NCBI RefSeq assembly: GCF_025345565.1
Contig: NZ_CP054475.1
Span: 3,265,129-3,329,128 of the forward strand
Length of the DNA: 64,000 bases
Direction: 5' to 3'
DNA from: Thalassolituus hydrocarboniclasticus
GTDB taxonomy: Bacteria; Pseudomonadota; Gammaproteobacteria; Pseudomonadales; Oceanobacteraceae
This document shows positions 40,265 through 49,652 of the stretch, piece after piece (the first letter of the stretch is position 1; each line of letters opens with the position of its first letter). Below the pieces are notes generated by a model. It saw nothing but the letters and a program-made list of their open reading frames with translations, made no database searches and was not told where the DNA came from. A program made the position numbers and the translations under genes.

Positions 40265-40953
40265 CGCGCATTCTGATCATTGATGATGAACCGCAGATCC
40301 GCCGCTTTTTAACCATCAGTCTGGAATCGCAGGGCTATCAGCTGAGTGAAGCCGATACCGGCCGCCGCGGGCTTGAACAGATTGCGCTGGAACAACCGGA
40401 TCTGATTATTCTTGATCTCGGTTTACCCGATATCGATGGCCAGCAGGTATTGCGTGAATTGCGCACCTTCTGTGAAACGCCGGTCATTGTGTTATCGGTG
40501 CGCAACAGCGAGCGGGAAAAAGTCGAAGCACTGGATAATGGCTGTAACGACTATGTGGAAAAACCCTTTGGCGTAAAAGAATTACTGGCCCGTATCCGTG
40601 CGGTACTGCGCAGCACCAGTGGTAAAGAACAGGCGCCAATGGGCTACGACGACGGTCATTTAAAAGTCGATTTACCCTCGCGCACCGTCAGCGTCGATGG
40701 TGAGCGCATCCGCTTTTCGCCGCGGGAATATGAATTATTGCTGGAATTAATTCAGCATCCGGGACAAATACTGACGCAGCAATATCTGCTGCGCAAATAC
40801 TGGGGTGACAGTCATATTGAAGACAGCCACTACCTGCGTATTTTTATCCGCCAGATCCGTAATAAACTCGGTGACGACCCGACCAGACCTGCTTATATCG
40901 AAACCGATGCCGGCGTTGGCTATCGTTTTATCGGCGAATTAAAAAGCCTCTGA
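40261..40953 (+). CDS. KdpE-like response regulator (OmpR/PhoB class)
   Basis: 230 residues. Receiver domain with acidic pair D8-D9, phospho-acceptor D52 (ILDLGLPD) and K101-type VEKPF, then a winged-helix DNA-binding domain ending GYRFIGEL. Overlaps the KdpD-like kinase by 4 bp and is its evident partner. Together with trkH it forms a three-gene K+ uptake and regulation unit. Confidence 0.9.
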   Translation: MTRILIIDDEPQIRRFLTISLESQGYQLSEADTGRRGLEQIALEQPDLIILDLGLPDIDGQQVLRELRTFCETPVIVLSVRNSEREKVEALDNGCNDYVEKPFGVKELLARIRAVLRSTSGKEQAPMGYDDGHLKVDLPSRTVSVDGERIRFSPREYELLLELIQHPGQILTQQYLLRKYWGDSHIEDSHYLRIFIRQIRNKLGDDPTRPAYIETDAGVGYRFIGELKSL

Positions 40954-40978
40954 ATTCCGGTACGCTGAACCTGCGGTA

Positions 40979-41998
40979 TCAGCGCCGCCGGTACTCCTGC
41001 GGCGTCATACCGCTCCAGCGTTTAAAGGCCTCGCGGAAACTGAGTAAATCTTTAAAGCCACAAGCTACCGCAACAGAGCTGACTTTCTGTTGCTGATCGT
41101 CCAGTAATAACATGGCTTTTTTCAGTAATTCTTCATCGCTGATCTGGCGAAAGGTCAGCCCCGCTTCCTGTAATTTTCGTCTTAATGTGCGCGGCGAAAG
41201 ATTTAAACCGGCAGCAACATCATCTAATGCCAGACGCTGTTCGCTGCCCTGAATCAATGCCCGCACCTGCCAGCCGATATCGCCCTTCTGTACCTGCAGC
41301 ACCCGTTTCAGCTCTGCTTCGGCCACCAGCATCGCCTGTTGTTTCGCCGCCGGGTTCGCAAGTGGCAGGGGTTGATGCATGGTATCGCGTTCAATGCGGA
41401 AGCCACTGACCGGCGCATTAAACAGCACCTTGCAGGAAAAATAGCGGCTGTATTCGGCGGTATGAGACGGTGGCGGATAATTCAGCCGCACCTCGCTGAA
41501 GCGAAAATCCGCCCCCAATAACTGAGCAATCTGCACCTGCAGACTGGCAAACAACATTTCATGGGCAAATACCGAATTGAGCGGATATTCCATGCCCTCG
41601 CGTTTGCGCACCTCAATATCGTAACCACCCTCACGCATCGCGGCACTCAGGGTAAAACGACTGCGTAATAATACCCGCAACTGATTGGCAGTAGCCAGTG
41701 CATCGCCCAGGGTTTTGCTGCTGAACAGCGCCGCCGACAATAATCCCCAGCGCGACAGATTCAGCGCCTGTCCCAGTGCCAGACCAAAATCCGCGCGTGC
41801 CGCCAGGCGGTACAGATTGCGGTAAATCCGATCAAACTGCTCCGACGATACCAGCGAGTCGGCCCGGCTCAGCTGCGCTTCATCCAGCCCGGTACCAAGC
41901 AGCGCCTGCGCCGGAGCAATGCCTTCGCGGCGCATAAACTGCTTCAGCAGAAAAAGCTCGGCGGCCGGATAAATAGCCTGTTGCTGTAGCTGGCTCAT
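40979..41998 (-). CDS. AraC-family transcriptional regulator
   Basis: 339 residues from the ATG giving MSQLQQQAIYPAAELF; a longer start adds 16 unlikely residues. An N-terminal Arabinose_bd-type (PF12625) sensor spans about 15-210. The C-terminal double HTH has AAGLNLSPRTLRRKLQEAG and VACGFKDLLSFREAFKRWSGMTPQEYRR. Members of this class often sense fatty acids or amino-acid derivatives. It is divergent from a desaturase by 194 bp, so it probably regulates that gene. Confidence 0.9.
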   Translation of the reverse strand: MSQLQQQAIYPAAELFLLKQFMRREGIAPAQALLGTGLDEAQLSRADSLVSSEQFDRIYRNLYRLAARADFGLALGQALNLSRWGLLSAALFSSKTLGDALATANQLRVLLRSRFTLSAAMREGGYDIEVRKREGMEYPLNSVFAHEMLFASLQVQIAQLLGADFRFSEVRLNYPPPSHTAEYSRYFSCKVLFNAPVSGFRIERDTMHQPLPLANPAAKQQAMLVAEAELKRVLQVQKGDIGWQVRALIQGSEQRLALDDVAAGLNLSPRTLRRKLQEAGLTFRQISDEELLKKAMLLLDDQQQKVSSVAVACGFKDLLSFREAFKRWSGMTPQEYRRR

Positions 41999-42192
41999 CG
42001 TCTTTCCTGAGTAGTGTGCGGGCCATAAACCGGGTCTTTCGGACAAAAACCATAGGGTTTCAGGCCATTTAACGCTTTTCAGGTAGCCTTAACAACCGGA
42101 TTAGCGGCTAATACATTCTGAACCGGCGGCCATTTGCACTGTTTTACCGCAGCCGCCGGAGTGACAGGATTATCTGCAACAGGAAACAGGTT

Positions 42193-43290
42193 ATGAGCAT
42201 AATAAAAAAATATATCCCGGACTCACCGGCATCCGGAAAAGATACGCTGCAGCAGTCCGATGCGCAGCGTATCGAAGCCATCCGCAGCGTTATCCGCAGC
42301 GCCGGTGACGACGCCCGCCGCCGCTACCCGATTCTCGCCAATCAGAATCTGATTGGCATGAGCATTTTTCTGTTTGCCATCAGCGGCATTCTGCTGACGG
42401 GCTTTGCGTACTGGCAGGGCATGATCAGCGCCTGGCTGTGTATTCCGACGGTCGCTTTTTTAACCTCGCTGCTGCATGAGCTGGAGCACGATTTAATTCA
42501 CTGGCAGTACTTTAAAAACAATAAACTGATCCACCATCTGATGATGGCCGGTGTGTGGATTTTCCGCCCCGGTACGATTAATCCGTGGATTCGCCGCCAC
42601 CTGCATTTTCTGCATCATAAAACCTCAGGTACCGAGGCCGACATCGAAGAGCGTGGCATCGGTAATGGCCGCACCTTTGGGCCACTGCGCTGGCTGATTA
42701 TGCTGGATACCTTTGTCGGCAATTTTACCCGCGCGCTGGTCGAAGCACCGAAAGGTAAAAAGCTGTACCACGCCGCCCGTGTGCTGGCCGCCAACTTCCC
42801 TCTGCCGTGGATCACCGCTACCGTCTGGTACAGCGTACTGGGCTACCATGCGATTAATATAATCGCGCCTTATTTTGGTGTTATTCCGGCGTGGTCGGCC
42901 GAAACTCTGGCACGCTTTGAACTGCTGGACATATGGGTGGTGGTATTAATTGCGCCGTTTTATCTGCGTTCATTCAGCATTAACTTTATCAGCTCAAATA
43001 TGCACTACTACGGCAACGTTAATTCCGTACTGCAGCAAACACAGGTATTAACCAACCCGCTGTTCTGGCCGCTGCAGTTATTCTGTTTTAATTTCGGCAG
43101 CACCCACGGCATTCACCACTTTGTGGTTGGCGAGCCCTTTTATATCCGCCAGCTGACGGCAAAAGCTGCGCAAAAAGTGATGAAAGAAAATGGCGTGCCA
43201 TTTAATGATCTGGCGACCTTTAAGCGCCGTAACCGTTATCAGCCAGCGGCTGGACGTGTGGTTGGTGAACAGGTTAATGCAGGGATCTGA
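42193..43290 (+). CDS. Membrane fatty-acid desaturase/hydroxylase-like protein
   Basis: 365 residues with four hydrophobic helices and the three His boxes of membrane di-iron enzymes: HELEHD (95-100), HLHFLHH (136-142) and HGIHHF (305-310). These identify the FA_desaturase superfamily; whether it desaturates lipids or hydroxylates another chain is not decided by sequence. The divergent AraC gene is a likely regulator. It ends before a cluster of hairpin repeats and a terminator. Confidence 0.85.
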   Translation: MSIIKKYIPDSPASGKDTLQQSDAQRIEAIRSVIRSAGDDARRRYPILANQNLIGMSIFLFAISGILLTGFAYWQGMISAWLCIPTVAFLTSLLHELEHDLIHWQYFKNNKLIHHLMMAGVWIFRPGTINPWIRRHLHFLHHKTSGTEADIEERGIGNGRTFGPLRWLIMLDTFVGNFTRALVEAPKGKKLYHAARVLAANFPLPWITATVWYSVLGYHAINIIAPYFGVIPAWSAETLARFELLDIWVVVLIAPFYLRSFSINFISSNMHYYGNVNSVLQQTQVLTNPLFWPLQLFCFNFGSTHGIHHFVVGEPFYIRQLTAKAAQKVMKENGVPFNDLATFKRRNRYQPAAGRVVGEQVNAGI

Positions 43291-43307
43291 ATAACGTGCA
43301 ACCAGCA

Positions 43308-43334
43308 GGCTACCACGCAGAGCGTGGGAGCCAG
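43308..43334. repeat. Intergenic palindromic repeat, copy A
   Basis: 27-bp near-palindrome GGCTACCACGC-AGA-GCGTGGGAGCC then AG. It is 26/27 identical to copy C at 43423-43449 and forms a hairpin with one A-G mismatch. Confidence 0.75.
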
Positions 43335-43339
43335 ATAAT

Positions 43340-43365
43340 AAAAAGCCCGCAAATGCGGGCTTTTT
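43340..43365 (+). terminator. Intrinsic terminator of the desaturase gene
   Basis: 11-bp stem AAAAAGCCCGC/GCGGGCTTTTT with an AAAT loop; works on both strands because of the A- and T-runs. Confidence 0.92.
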
Positions 43366-43371
43366 ATTTGG

Positions 43372-43410
43372 GTTGCATCCTCGTTCCTACGCTCTGCGTG
43401 GGAATGCAAC
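43372..43410. repeat. Intergenic palindromic repeat, copy B
   Basis: 39-bp palindromic element starting GTTGCATCC and ending GGAATGCAAC, with inner TTCCTACGC/GCGTGGGAA. The core TACGCTCTGCGTGGGAA is the complement-like version of copies A and C. Confidence 0.7.
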
Positions 43411-43422
43411 TGTGCCAGTAAG

Positions 43423-43449
43423 GGCTACCACGCAAAGCGTGGGAGCCAG
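43423..43449. repeat. Intergenic palindromic repeat, copy C
   Basis: 27-bp near-palindrome, 26/27 identical to copy A, lying 20 bp after the stop of the convergent phosphodiesterase gene. May also act as its terminator. Confidence 0.75.
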
Positions 43450-43469
43450 GTGAGACAGCGTCTGAATCT

Positions 43470-44696
43470 TCAGTTCGCCACCCACTTACCTTCCTGTGCA
43501 CGGTCAGAAGCATTCAGCCACACATGGCTCATACCCCCTTTAACCGCTTTCAGCGCTTCATTGGCCTTGCTGTTGGTTGGTGCGGCAAAGTGGTAGCTGC
43601 CACCCAGCTGTGAGCAAGCCTGCGCACCATCGGTCCAGCGACCAGCCCAGGCGCTGATCGCCCAGTTGCCGCTGTTGTCTTCACAGGCGAAGTGATAGTT
43701 GCTGTTACAGTCAGCGTCATCCCAGCGGCCATTACCCCACTGCACAGCGCAATCCTGATTGCCGTTGTAGTTATTCGGCTCACCGTTATCCCATGACCAG
43801 ACACCGGCCGCCATACGCCCGTCGTTATAGGTCAGGTTATCGAGGTTGACGATGTTCACGCCGTTTTTAAATGCCTGCACCACGCCGGCACTGTCGATAC
43901 GGTTCACAGCACCACCGGTAAAGAAGGCGCCGATAGCACCCACGGCGGTGCGGTCTTCCCAGGTACGGCCAATGTCACCCAGCCCGGTAAAGGCGAGGTT
44001 TTTCATACCGCTGTTATCAGAGCAGCCACCGTCTTTCCACAGCACAACCTGTTTACCGGCGGCACGCACCTGAGCTTTGGTCAGGTTCGATGGGATGCTC
44101 TTACAGCCATTGCTGGCGTAGATTTTTCCGTTCAGTTTGCTGTTCAGAATGTTCAGCAGTTCCTGATGATGACCATCGGTGTGATCTTCAAAATACAGAA
44201 TGATCACTTCCTGCGGATTGTCGTTCAGCCAGTTCGCCACTTCCTGCACACCATCGCTGACGCGGCGGTCGGTCAGGCTGCAGCCAACATGCAGATCGCC
44301 CCATTCGGTGCCGATACCGGAGTGACACAGCAGCAGGTCTGTACCCCACTCCCACGGCCAGCCATGGGTGTGCGCAGTCCAGTGTGCATCCAGTTCAATA
44401 AAGCGCGCACCGATACGCAGCTGATCGTAGATGGAGTGCTTCTGCTGCGGGTCGATATAACGGGTCGGGTCGCTGTAGACCGAAGAGTTATAGGTATTGT
44501 GCGAGCCGAGCATGCTGTTATCCGCCAGCGGCGAGTTCATATCGATACTGCGCTGATGAGCCAGGGCTTTGCCTGCCCAGCTGTTCTGAAAATCGGTAAT
44601 AGGGTCACTTGGCGGGGTTGAGCTCATGGCCAGCGCACCGGCAGAAGCCAGCATACCAAGGGAAAATGCGAGGGTTGTTTTCAGGGTTGTTTTCAT
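43470..44696 (-). CDS. Secreted PLC-like phosphodiesterase with C-type-lectin-like domain
   Basis: 408 residues. A signal peptide ends near ALA-MSS (about 23). A PLC-like TIM-barrel domain (about 30-290) has MLGSHNTYNS, RFIELDAHW and LLLCHSG, the catalytic-His pair arrangement of PI-PLC-like enzymes. A C-terminal lectin-like domain follows (about 292-408) with WSWDNGEPNNYNGNQDCAVQWGNGRWDDADCNSN split over its conserved Cys and WND-type motif. It probably binds a glycan or cell surface and cleaves phosphodiesters outside the cell. Upstream is a palindromic operator-like site. Confidence 0.75.
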   Translation of the reverse strand: MKTTLKTTLAFSLGMLASAGALAMSSTPPSDPITDFQNSWAGKALAHQRSIDMNSPLADNSMLGSHNTYNSSVYSDPTRYIDPQQKHSIYDQLRIGARFIELDAHWTAHTHGWPWEWGTDLLLCHSGIGTEWGDLHVGCSLTDRRVSDGVQEVANWLNDNPQEVIILYFEDHTDGHHQELLNILNSKLNGKIYASNGCKSIPSNLTKAQVRAAGKQVVLWKDGGCSDNSGMKNLAFTGLGDIGRTWEDRTAVGAIGAFFTGGAVNRIDSAGVVQAFKNGVNIVNLDNLTYNDGRMAAGVWSWDNGEPNNYNGNQDCAVQWGNGRWDDADCNSNYHFACEDNSGNWAISAWAGRWTDGAQACSQLGGSYHFAAPTNSKANEALKAVKGGMSHVWLNASDRAQEGKWVAN

Positions 44697-44770
44697 AGCG
44701 TCACCTGTGCAGAGAACGAGCGACCTCTGCTTACGGGAAGTCAGAGGTTATTATTATTTTTACCAGCAAT

Positions 44771-44788
44771 ATAGAACCATCGTTCTAT
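44771..44788. promoter_or_regulatory. Palindromic operator-like site upstream of the PLC-like gene
   Basis: ATAGAAC (44771-44777), 4-bp spacer, GTTCTAT (44782-44788), with outer CAA/TTG also pairing. Shape and spacing resemble a TetR-family operator; no tetR gene is adjacent. It lies 75 bp upstream of the gene start. Confidence 0.55.
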
Positions 44789-44904
44789 GTTGTTGGCCTG
44801 TTTTTACAACAGCCGCACTCTGCTGTCAGCCCTCTTTCCGCTGTGACGCCGGAACTGGCCCGGATTGATCCACGCCAGAACAGTCATGGTCCGATCTGCC
44901 CTGT

Positions 44905-45606
44905 TTATTCAGTGTCTTGCTCACCACTGCGCGCCAGCCACAACTGGATACGCGGATAGCCCTGCAGCGCCTTTTGCCCCTGTGGCGTCGCCGCTATCGC
45001 CTGTAGCTGTACGGCCACGGCAATGTCGGCCAGCGTTATCTGCTCCCCCACCAGCCATTCGCGCTCATGCAACAGGGCATTCAGCATCTGCAGGTGCTGA
45101 TCGAGTTCCGCCAATACCTGCGCCAATGATTTACGCCCCATGCCCTGAGCTTTCAGCTGCTTCATCATGGTGGCCGGCACTATCGGCCGGGCAATGGTGG
45201 CAAACCAGGCCGGATCGGCGGCACAGACACGCCCGGCCCAGTAGTTACGGTTTTCTTTTACGGCAAAGCGCAGATACACCTCGAGGAAATACAAGCTCTC
45301 ATCGGCCCAGTCTTCCCACAGATGCACCTGAGCACGCTGCTGTTCATCGTCTGGTAGCAGTGGCGCAACCGCCGGAAAGCGCCGCTCCAGTTCGCGCACA
45401 ATCAGGCTTGAATCCGCCAGACGCTCACCGCCGAACTCCAGTACCGGTAATTTACCCTGCGGACTCAGGCGTTTGACCCCGCCCAGCTGTGTTGTCAGCG
45501 CGCCGATATTACGCACCTCATAATCCAGCCCTTTGAGCTGCAGCACGCGCCGGACTTTGGCGCAGAATGGGGATATTTCGTACTGGTGCAGCACGGTATT
45601 GTTCAT
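44905..45606 (-). CDS. Glutathione S-transferase family protein
   Basis: 233 residues. The N-terminal thioredoxin-fold half has EISPFCAKVRRVLQLKG (catalytic-type Cys15) and GKLPVLEFGGERLADSSLI (the PV and DSS glutathione-binding residues). An all-helical C-terminal half follows. Substrate unknown. It is divergent from the molybdenum-hydroxylase genes by about 200 bp; a functional link is not shown. Confidence 0.87.
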   Translation of the reverse strand: MNNTVLHQYEISPFCAKVRRVLQLKGLDYEVRNIGALTTQLGGVKRLSPQGKLPVLEFGGERLADSSLIVRELERRFPAVAPLLPDDEQQRAQVHLWEDWADESLYFLEVYLRFAVKENRNYWAGRVCAADPAWFATIARPIVPATMMKQLKAQGMGRKSLAQVLAELDQHLQMLNALLHEREWLVGEQITLADIAVAVQLQAIAATPQGQKALQGYPRIQLWLARSGEQDTE

Positions 45607-45805
45607 CGGATTGTCCTGTATTTTTATTGTGGCGCACTGCTTATCAGCAGTGACGGCAAAGTGCCAGCGTATGGCCGCGAATAACCAGAATTCTGCGTTT
45701 TAAAAGCAACACTGCGTTCAGGCTATTTACTGATATTAATTCGGTGGTAACCTTGGGTCACTTAGAAATCTTATAACACCTAACACAAGCAACAGGCAGG
45801 CAACC

Positions 45806-46369
45806 ATGATCAGGCTGACCGTAAATGGTGTGGAGCACACACTGGATGTTGAGGGCGATACCCCGCTGTTATGGGTGGTACGCGATGTTCTGGGCTTAAA
45901 AGGCAGTAAGTTCGGCTGCGGCGCGGGCCTGTGTGGCGCCTGCACCATGCATCTGAATGGTCAGCCGATCCGCACCTGCATTATGCCGCTGTCGGCGGTT
46001 GCCGGGCAGAATATCACCACCATCGAAGGGCTGAGCCCGGCCAACGCCAGCGTGCAGCAGCTCACCCCGGTGCAGCAGGCCTGGCTGGAGCTGAACGTGC
46101 CGCAATGTGGCTACTGCCAGTCCGGACAGATCATGGCCGCTACCGCCCTGCTGGCCAGCAACCCGAATCCCAGCGATGCCGATATCGACAACGCCATGAG
46201 CGGCAATATCTGCCGCTGCGGTACTTATCCGCGCATCCGCTCTGCCATTCATAAAGCGGCGGGCATGATGAGCGCCGGCAGCCATCCGCAGGCCGCGCGC
46301 AACGGCGAGCTGTTCAGTGAAGTCACTCTGCCGCAAGCGGCCAATTCAGAGGAGCTGAGCCATGGATAA
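45806..46369 (+). CDS. 2Fe-2S subunit of a xanthine-dehydrogenase-family hydroxylase (IorA-like)
   Basis: 187 residues. An N-terminal plant-type 2Fe-2S domain has [16 protein letters not shown], and a C-terminal helical 2Fe-2S domain has [10 protein letters not shown] and [13 protein letters not shown] 30-residue tail follows. This is the small electron-transfer subunit of isoquinoline 1-oxidoreductase-type enzymes. It overlaps the large-subunit gene by 8 bp. No FAD subunit is encoded here, as in IorAB-type enzymes, so electrons probably go to a cytochrome. Confidence 0.9.
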   Translation: MIRLTVNGVEHTLDVEGDTPLLWVVRDVLGLKGSKFGCGAGLCGACTMHLNGQPIRTCIMPLSAVAGQNITTIEGLSPANASVQQLTPVQQAWLELNVPQCGYCQSGQIMAATALLASNPNPSDADIDNAMSGNICRCGTYPRIRSAIHKAAGMMSAGSHPQAARNGELFSEVTLPQAANSEELSHG

Positions 46370-48596
46370 GTCATTAAACAGTGGCCTCAGCCGCCGCTCC
46401 TTCTTAAAAGCCAGCGCCCTGTCATCCGGTGGCCTGCTGCTCAGTGTTGCCCTGCCCGGCTGTGCCGCCATCGGCATGAAAAATCAGGGCATGGTCAGCG
46501 CCGGCGAATGGCAGAGCAATGCCTGGCTGCGCATCGATACCGATAACCGCATTACCTTTATCCTCGACCGCGTTGAGATGGGTCAGGGCACCTATACCGG
46601 TCTGGTCACCCTGCTGGCCGAAGAGCTGGAAGTCGACCCGGCGCTGGTACAGGTCGAGTTTGCCGGCGTCGGCAGCGCCTACGATAACCCGCTGTACAAA
46701 CTACAGATCACCGGTGGCTCCACCAGCGTAGCCAGCAGCTTTAAGCGCATCCGTCTGGCCGGTGCCAGCGCGCGTGAAATGCTGAAGCAGGCTGCCGCTC
46801 AGGTCTGGGCGCTGGACAACACCAGCAGTCTGCACTGCGACAACGGTCAGGTGATTCACAGCAGCGGTAAAACCCTCAGCTACGGCGAACTGGCGAGCAT
46901 TGCCGCTACCTTCTCCGTACCGGAAGACACCGCGCTGAAATCTCCGGATGAATACCGCTATATCGGTAAATACAACAAGCGTCTGGATGCCCAGCAGAAA
47001 GTAACGGGCCAGGCCGTGTATGGCATCGACGTTGAACTGCCGGGCATGCTCTACGCCGTAATCAGCCGCGCACCGGCCTTTGGTGGCACGGTCAAAACCC
47101 TCGACAGCAGCGCGGCCAAAGCCGCCAGCGGTGTGGTTGATGTGTTCCAACTGCAAGCCGCCGGTCGTTCCGGTGTAGCCGTTGTGGCCCGCTCTTACTG
47201 GCAGGCGCGTAAAGCGCAGCAGTTACTGCAGATCAAATGGCAGACGCCGGAGGTCGCGCCCAGCAGCGACGCTATTTTTGCTCAGTACGCCCGCGATCTG
47301 GATAACGAAGACGGCGAACAGGTACGCGACGACGGCGACTTCAGCGCTGCCGCCGAACAGGCCGCCAGCACCTTAAGCGCCGAGTATCAGCTGCCCTATC
47401 TGGCCCACGCCACGCTGGAGCCACAGAACTGCGTGGTTAAGGCCGATGCCGATGGTATGGAAGTCTGGGCGCCGACCCAGTCCGCCAGCATGGCGCGGGT
47501 CGCAGCCGGTAAACACAGCCGCTACAGCCTCGATGACATTGTGATTCACACCACCTGGATTGGCGGTGGTTTTGGCCGCCGTATCCTGCAGGATTACGTC
47601 GCCGAATGCGCAGTGATTGCCGACCGCCTGCAGCAGCCGGTGAAGCTGATCTGGAACCGTGAAGAAGACACCGCCCACGACTGGTATCGCCCGGCCAGTC
47701 TGCATCGTCTGCAGGCAACGATTGGCGCCGACGGCAAAGCCAGTGGCTGGCAGCACCGCATTGCCCACCCGAAAGTGTTCGAGTGGTTTGTTGGCGATGC
47801 CGCCCCGGCGCAGTATCCCTTTATGCCGAAATTTATGTTCCCGATGCTGGCCAGTGCCGGCAAGCTGGGCGAAGGCATTCTGGCGCCGAAAGACAGCTCC
47901 GGCTACGAAGGCGCCAACGATGTGCCTTACGCGCTGGACAATATCGACGTGCGCTTTATCCACAGCGAACCCGGCGTACCCGTTGGTTACTGGCGTTCGG
48001 TGGGCTTCTCGCACAATGGCTTTGTAACCGAGAGCTTTATCGACGAACTGGCCCACCAGCAGAAGCAGGACCCGCTGAACTTCCGCCTTGAGCTGCTGGC
48101 CCGGCATCCGCGCGCGCAAAGTCTGCTGCGCCGGGTGGCGCAACTGGCCGACTGGGGCCGGCCGCTGCCGGGCTGCCATCAGGGCGTGGCGATTCATAAA
48201 AGCTTTAACACCTGGGTCGCGCAGATTGCCGATGTACAGGTTGAGGGGAAAACCTTCAGCGTTAAGCGTGTGGTCTGCGCCGTCGACTGCGGCCAGGCGG
48301 TTAACCCGGATATGATCCGCGCACAAATGGAAGGCGGTATTAACTTTGCCCTCACCGCCGCGCTGTACGGCAATATCACGCTGAAAGACGGCGCGGTACA
48401 GCAGAGCAACTTCCACGACTACGCCCTGCTGCGGATGCCGGAAGCGCCGCAGATTGTGGTCGATATTGCCGACAACCAGTACGACCCGACCGGTGTGGGT
48501 GAGCCCGGCGTGCCGCCACTGGCACCGGCGGTGGCTAATGCGCTGTTTGCCGCCACCGGCCAGCGTCTGCGTCGCCTGCCGTTGCAGCTGGCGTAA
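46362..48596 (+). CDS. Molybdopterin-binding large subunit, Tat-exported (IorB-like)
   Basis: 744 residues. The N-terminal Tat motif [18 protein letters not shown] (about 9-26) targets it to the periplasm. The Mo-cofactor region has [17 protein letters not shown] and the late [17 protein letters not shown], ending with the substrate/active-site Glu context. It oxidises an unknown aromatic, aldehyde or N-heterocycle, with the IorA-like subunit passing electrons on. XdhC and MocA-like maturation genes follow, matching this use of Mo cofactor. Confidence 0.9.
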   Translation: MDKSLNSGLSRRSFLKASALSSGGLLLSVALPGCAAIGMKNQGMVSAGEWQSNAWLRIDTDNRITFILDRVEMGQGTYTGLVTLLAEELEVDPALVQVEFAGVGSAYDNPLYKLQITGGSTSVASSFKRIRLAGASAREMLKQAAAQVWALDNTSSLHCDNGQVIHSSGKTLSYGELASIAATFSVPEDTALKSPDEYRYIGKYNKRLDAQQKVTGQAVYGIDVELPGMLYAVISRAPAFGGTVKTLDSSAAKAASGVVDVFQLQAAGRSGVAVVARSYWQARKAQQLLQIKWQTPEVAPSSDAIFAQYARDLDNEDGEQVRDDGDFSAAAEQAASTLSAEYQLPYLAHATLEPQNCVVKADADGMEVWAPTQSASMARVAAGKHSRYSLDDIVIHTTWIGGGFGRRILQDYVAECAVIADRLQQPVKLIWNREEDTAHDWYRPASLHRLQATIGADGKASGWQHRIAHPKVFEWFVGDAAPAQYPFMPKFMFPMLASAGKLGEGILAPKDSSGYEGANDVPYALDNIDVRFIHSEPGVPVGYWRSVGFSHNGFVTESFIDELAHQQKQDPLNFRLELLARHPRAQSLLRRVAQLADWGRPLPGCHQGVAIHKSFNTWVAQIADVQVEGKTFSVKRVVCAVDCGQAVNPDMIRAQMEGGINFALTAALYGNITLKDGAVQQSNFHDYALLRMPEAPQIVVDIADNQYDPTGVGEPGVPPLAPAVANALFAATGQRLRRLPLQLA

Positions 48597-48611
48597 GGCT
48601 CAGCGCACCCT

Positions 48612-49580
48612 ATGCAACCGTCTGCTTCAGGCACTGATCAGCATGTACTGCACTCAGCCGCGCAATGGCTGAGTGCCGGCAGCCCGGTCTGGCTCGCCAC
48701 CGTGGTCGCCACCTACGGCAGCAGTCCGCGTCCGGTGGGTTCGCTGCTGGCCTGGTCGGCCGACTTCGGGATGGCCGGTTCGCTGTCGGGTGGCTGCGTG
48801 GAAGAGGATCTGATTGCCCGGCTGCGCGCCGGTCAGGTGGATGGCAGCCAGCCACAGCTGCTGCTGTTTGGTGATAATGCCGCCGAGCAGGCGCGTTATC
48901 GTCTGCCCTGTGGTGGTCATCTGCAGATATTGCTGCAGCGTTTGGGCAAAGATGATCTGGCCGGTATTCAGCAGATGCTGGATTGGCTGAGTTCACGCAC
49001 GCCCTTTGTGCGCGAGGTGAGTTTGCAGTCGTCAGAGCAACGCCTGACACTGTTGCAGCATGATTCTACGAAAACCTGTCAGTTAACCTCTGAATACTTT
49101 ATTCAGCCGTTTCAGCCGGCGTACCAGCTGTTGATTGTCGGTGCCGGCGAAGTTGCCCGTCATCTGGCGGCACTGGCACAACCGGCGGGTTTTGCCGTGA
49201 CCATCTGCGACCACCGCGAGGAATTCCTGCAGGGCTTCGATGCCCCCGGTGCCGAGCTGCTGTGCGCCATGCCCGACACAGTTATAAACCAGCGCTTTGC
49301 CGATTCGCACAGTGCCATTGTCGCGCTGGCCCACGACCCGCGCCTCGACGATATGGCCATGCTCGACGCCTTCGACACCCGCGCTTTTTATATCGGCGCC
49401 ATGGGTTCACTGGCGACCTCGGCCAAGCGTCGCGAGCGTCTCGCCGGGCTCGGCGTCAGCGCTGCTCAGCTGCAGCGCCTGCATGCGCCCGTTGGCCTCA
49501 ATATCGGCAGTAAAACGCCGTACGAAATCGCCCTATCGGTTCTCGCCCATCTGCTGGCCGAACGGCCTGCGGTAAACTGA
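48612..49580 (+). CDS. XdhC-family molybdenum-cofactor insertion protein
   Basis: 322 residues. An N-terminal XdhC/CoxI domain has LATVVATYGSSPRPVGSLLAW and GSLSGGCVEEDLI. A C-terminal Rossmann-like XdhC_C has LLIVGAGEVARHLA and FYIGAMGSLATSAKRRERL. It binds and sulfurates the Mo cofactor for xanthine-dehydrogenase-family enzymes. It starts 15 bp after the large subunit. Confidence 0.9.
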   Translation: MQPSASGTDQHVLHSAAQWLSAGSPVWLATVVATYGSSPRPVGSLLAWSADFGMAGSLSGGCVEEDLIARLRAGQVDGSQPQLLLFGDNAAEQARYRLPCGGHLQILLQRLGKDDLAGIQQMLDWLSSRTPFVREVSLQSSEQRLTLLQHDSTKTCQLTSEYFIQPFQPAYQLLIVGAGEVARHLAALAQPAGFAVTICDHREEFLQGFDAPGAELLCAMPDTVINQRFADSHSAIVALAHDPRLDDMAMLDAFDTRAFYIGAMGSLATSAKRRERLAGLGVSAAQLQRLHAPVGLNIGSKTPYEIALSVLAHLLAERPAVN

Positions 49581-49652
49581 AGCCGTCATATTCCCTCCGC
49601 CTGAGCTGTGGTACTGTCATCAGCCTTCGATTGTGCGGAGCACTATCTGAAT

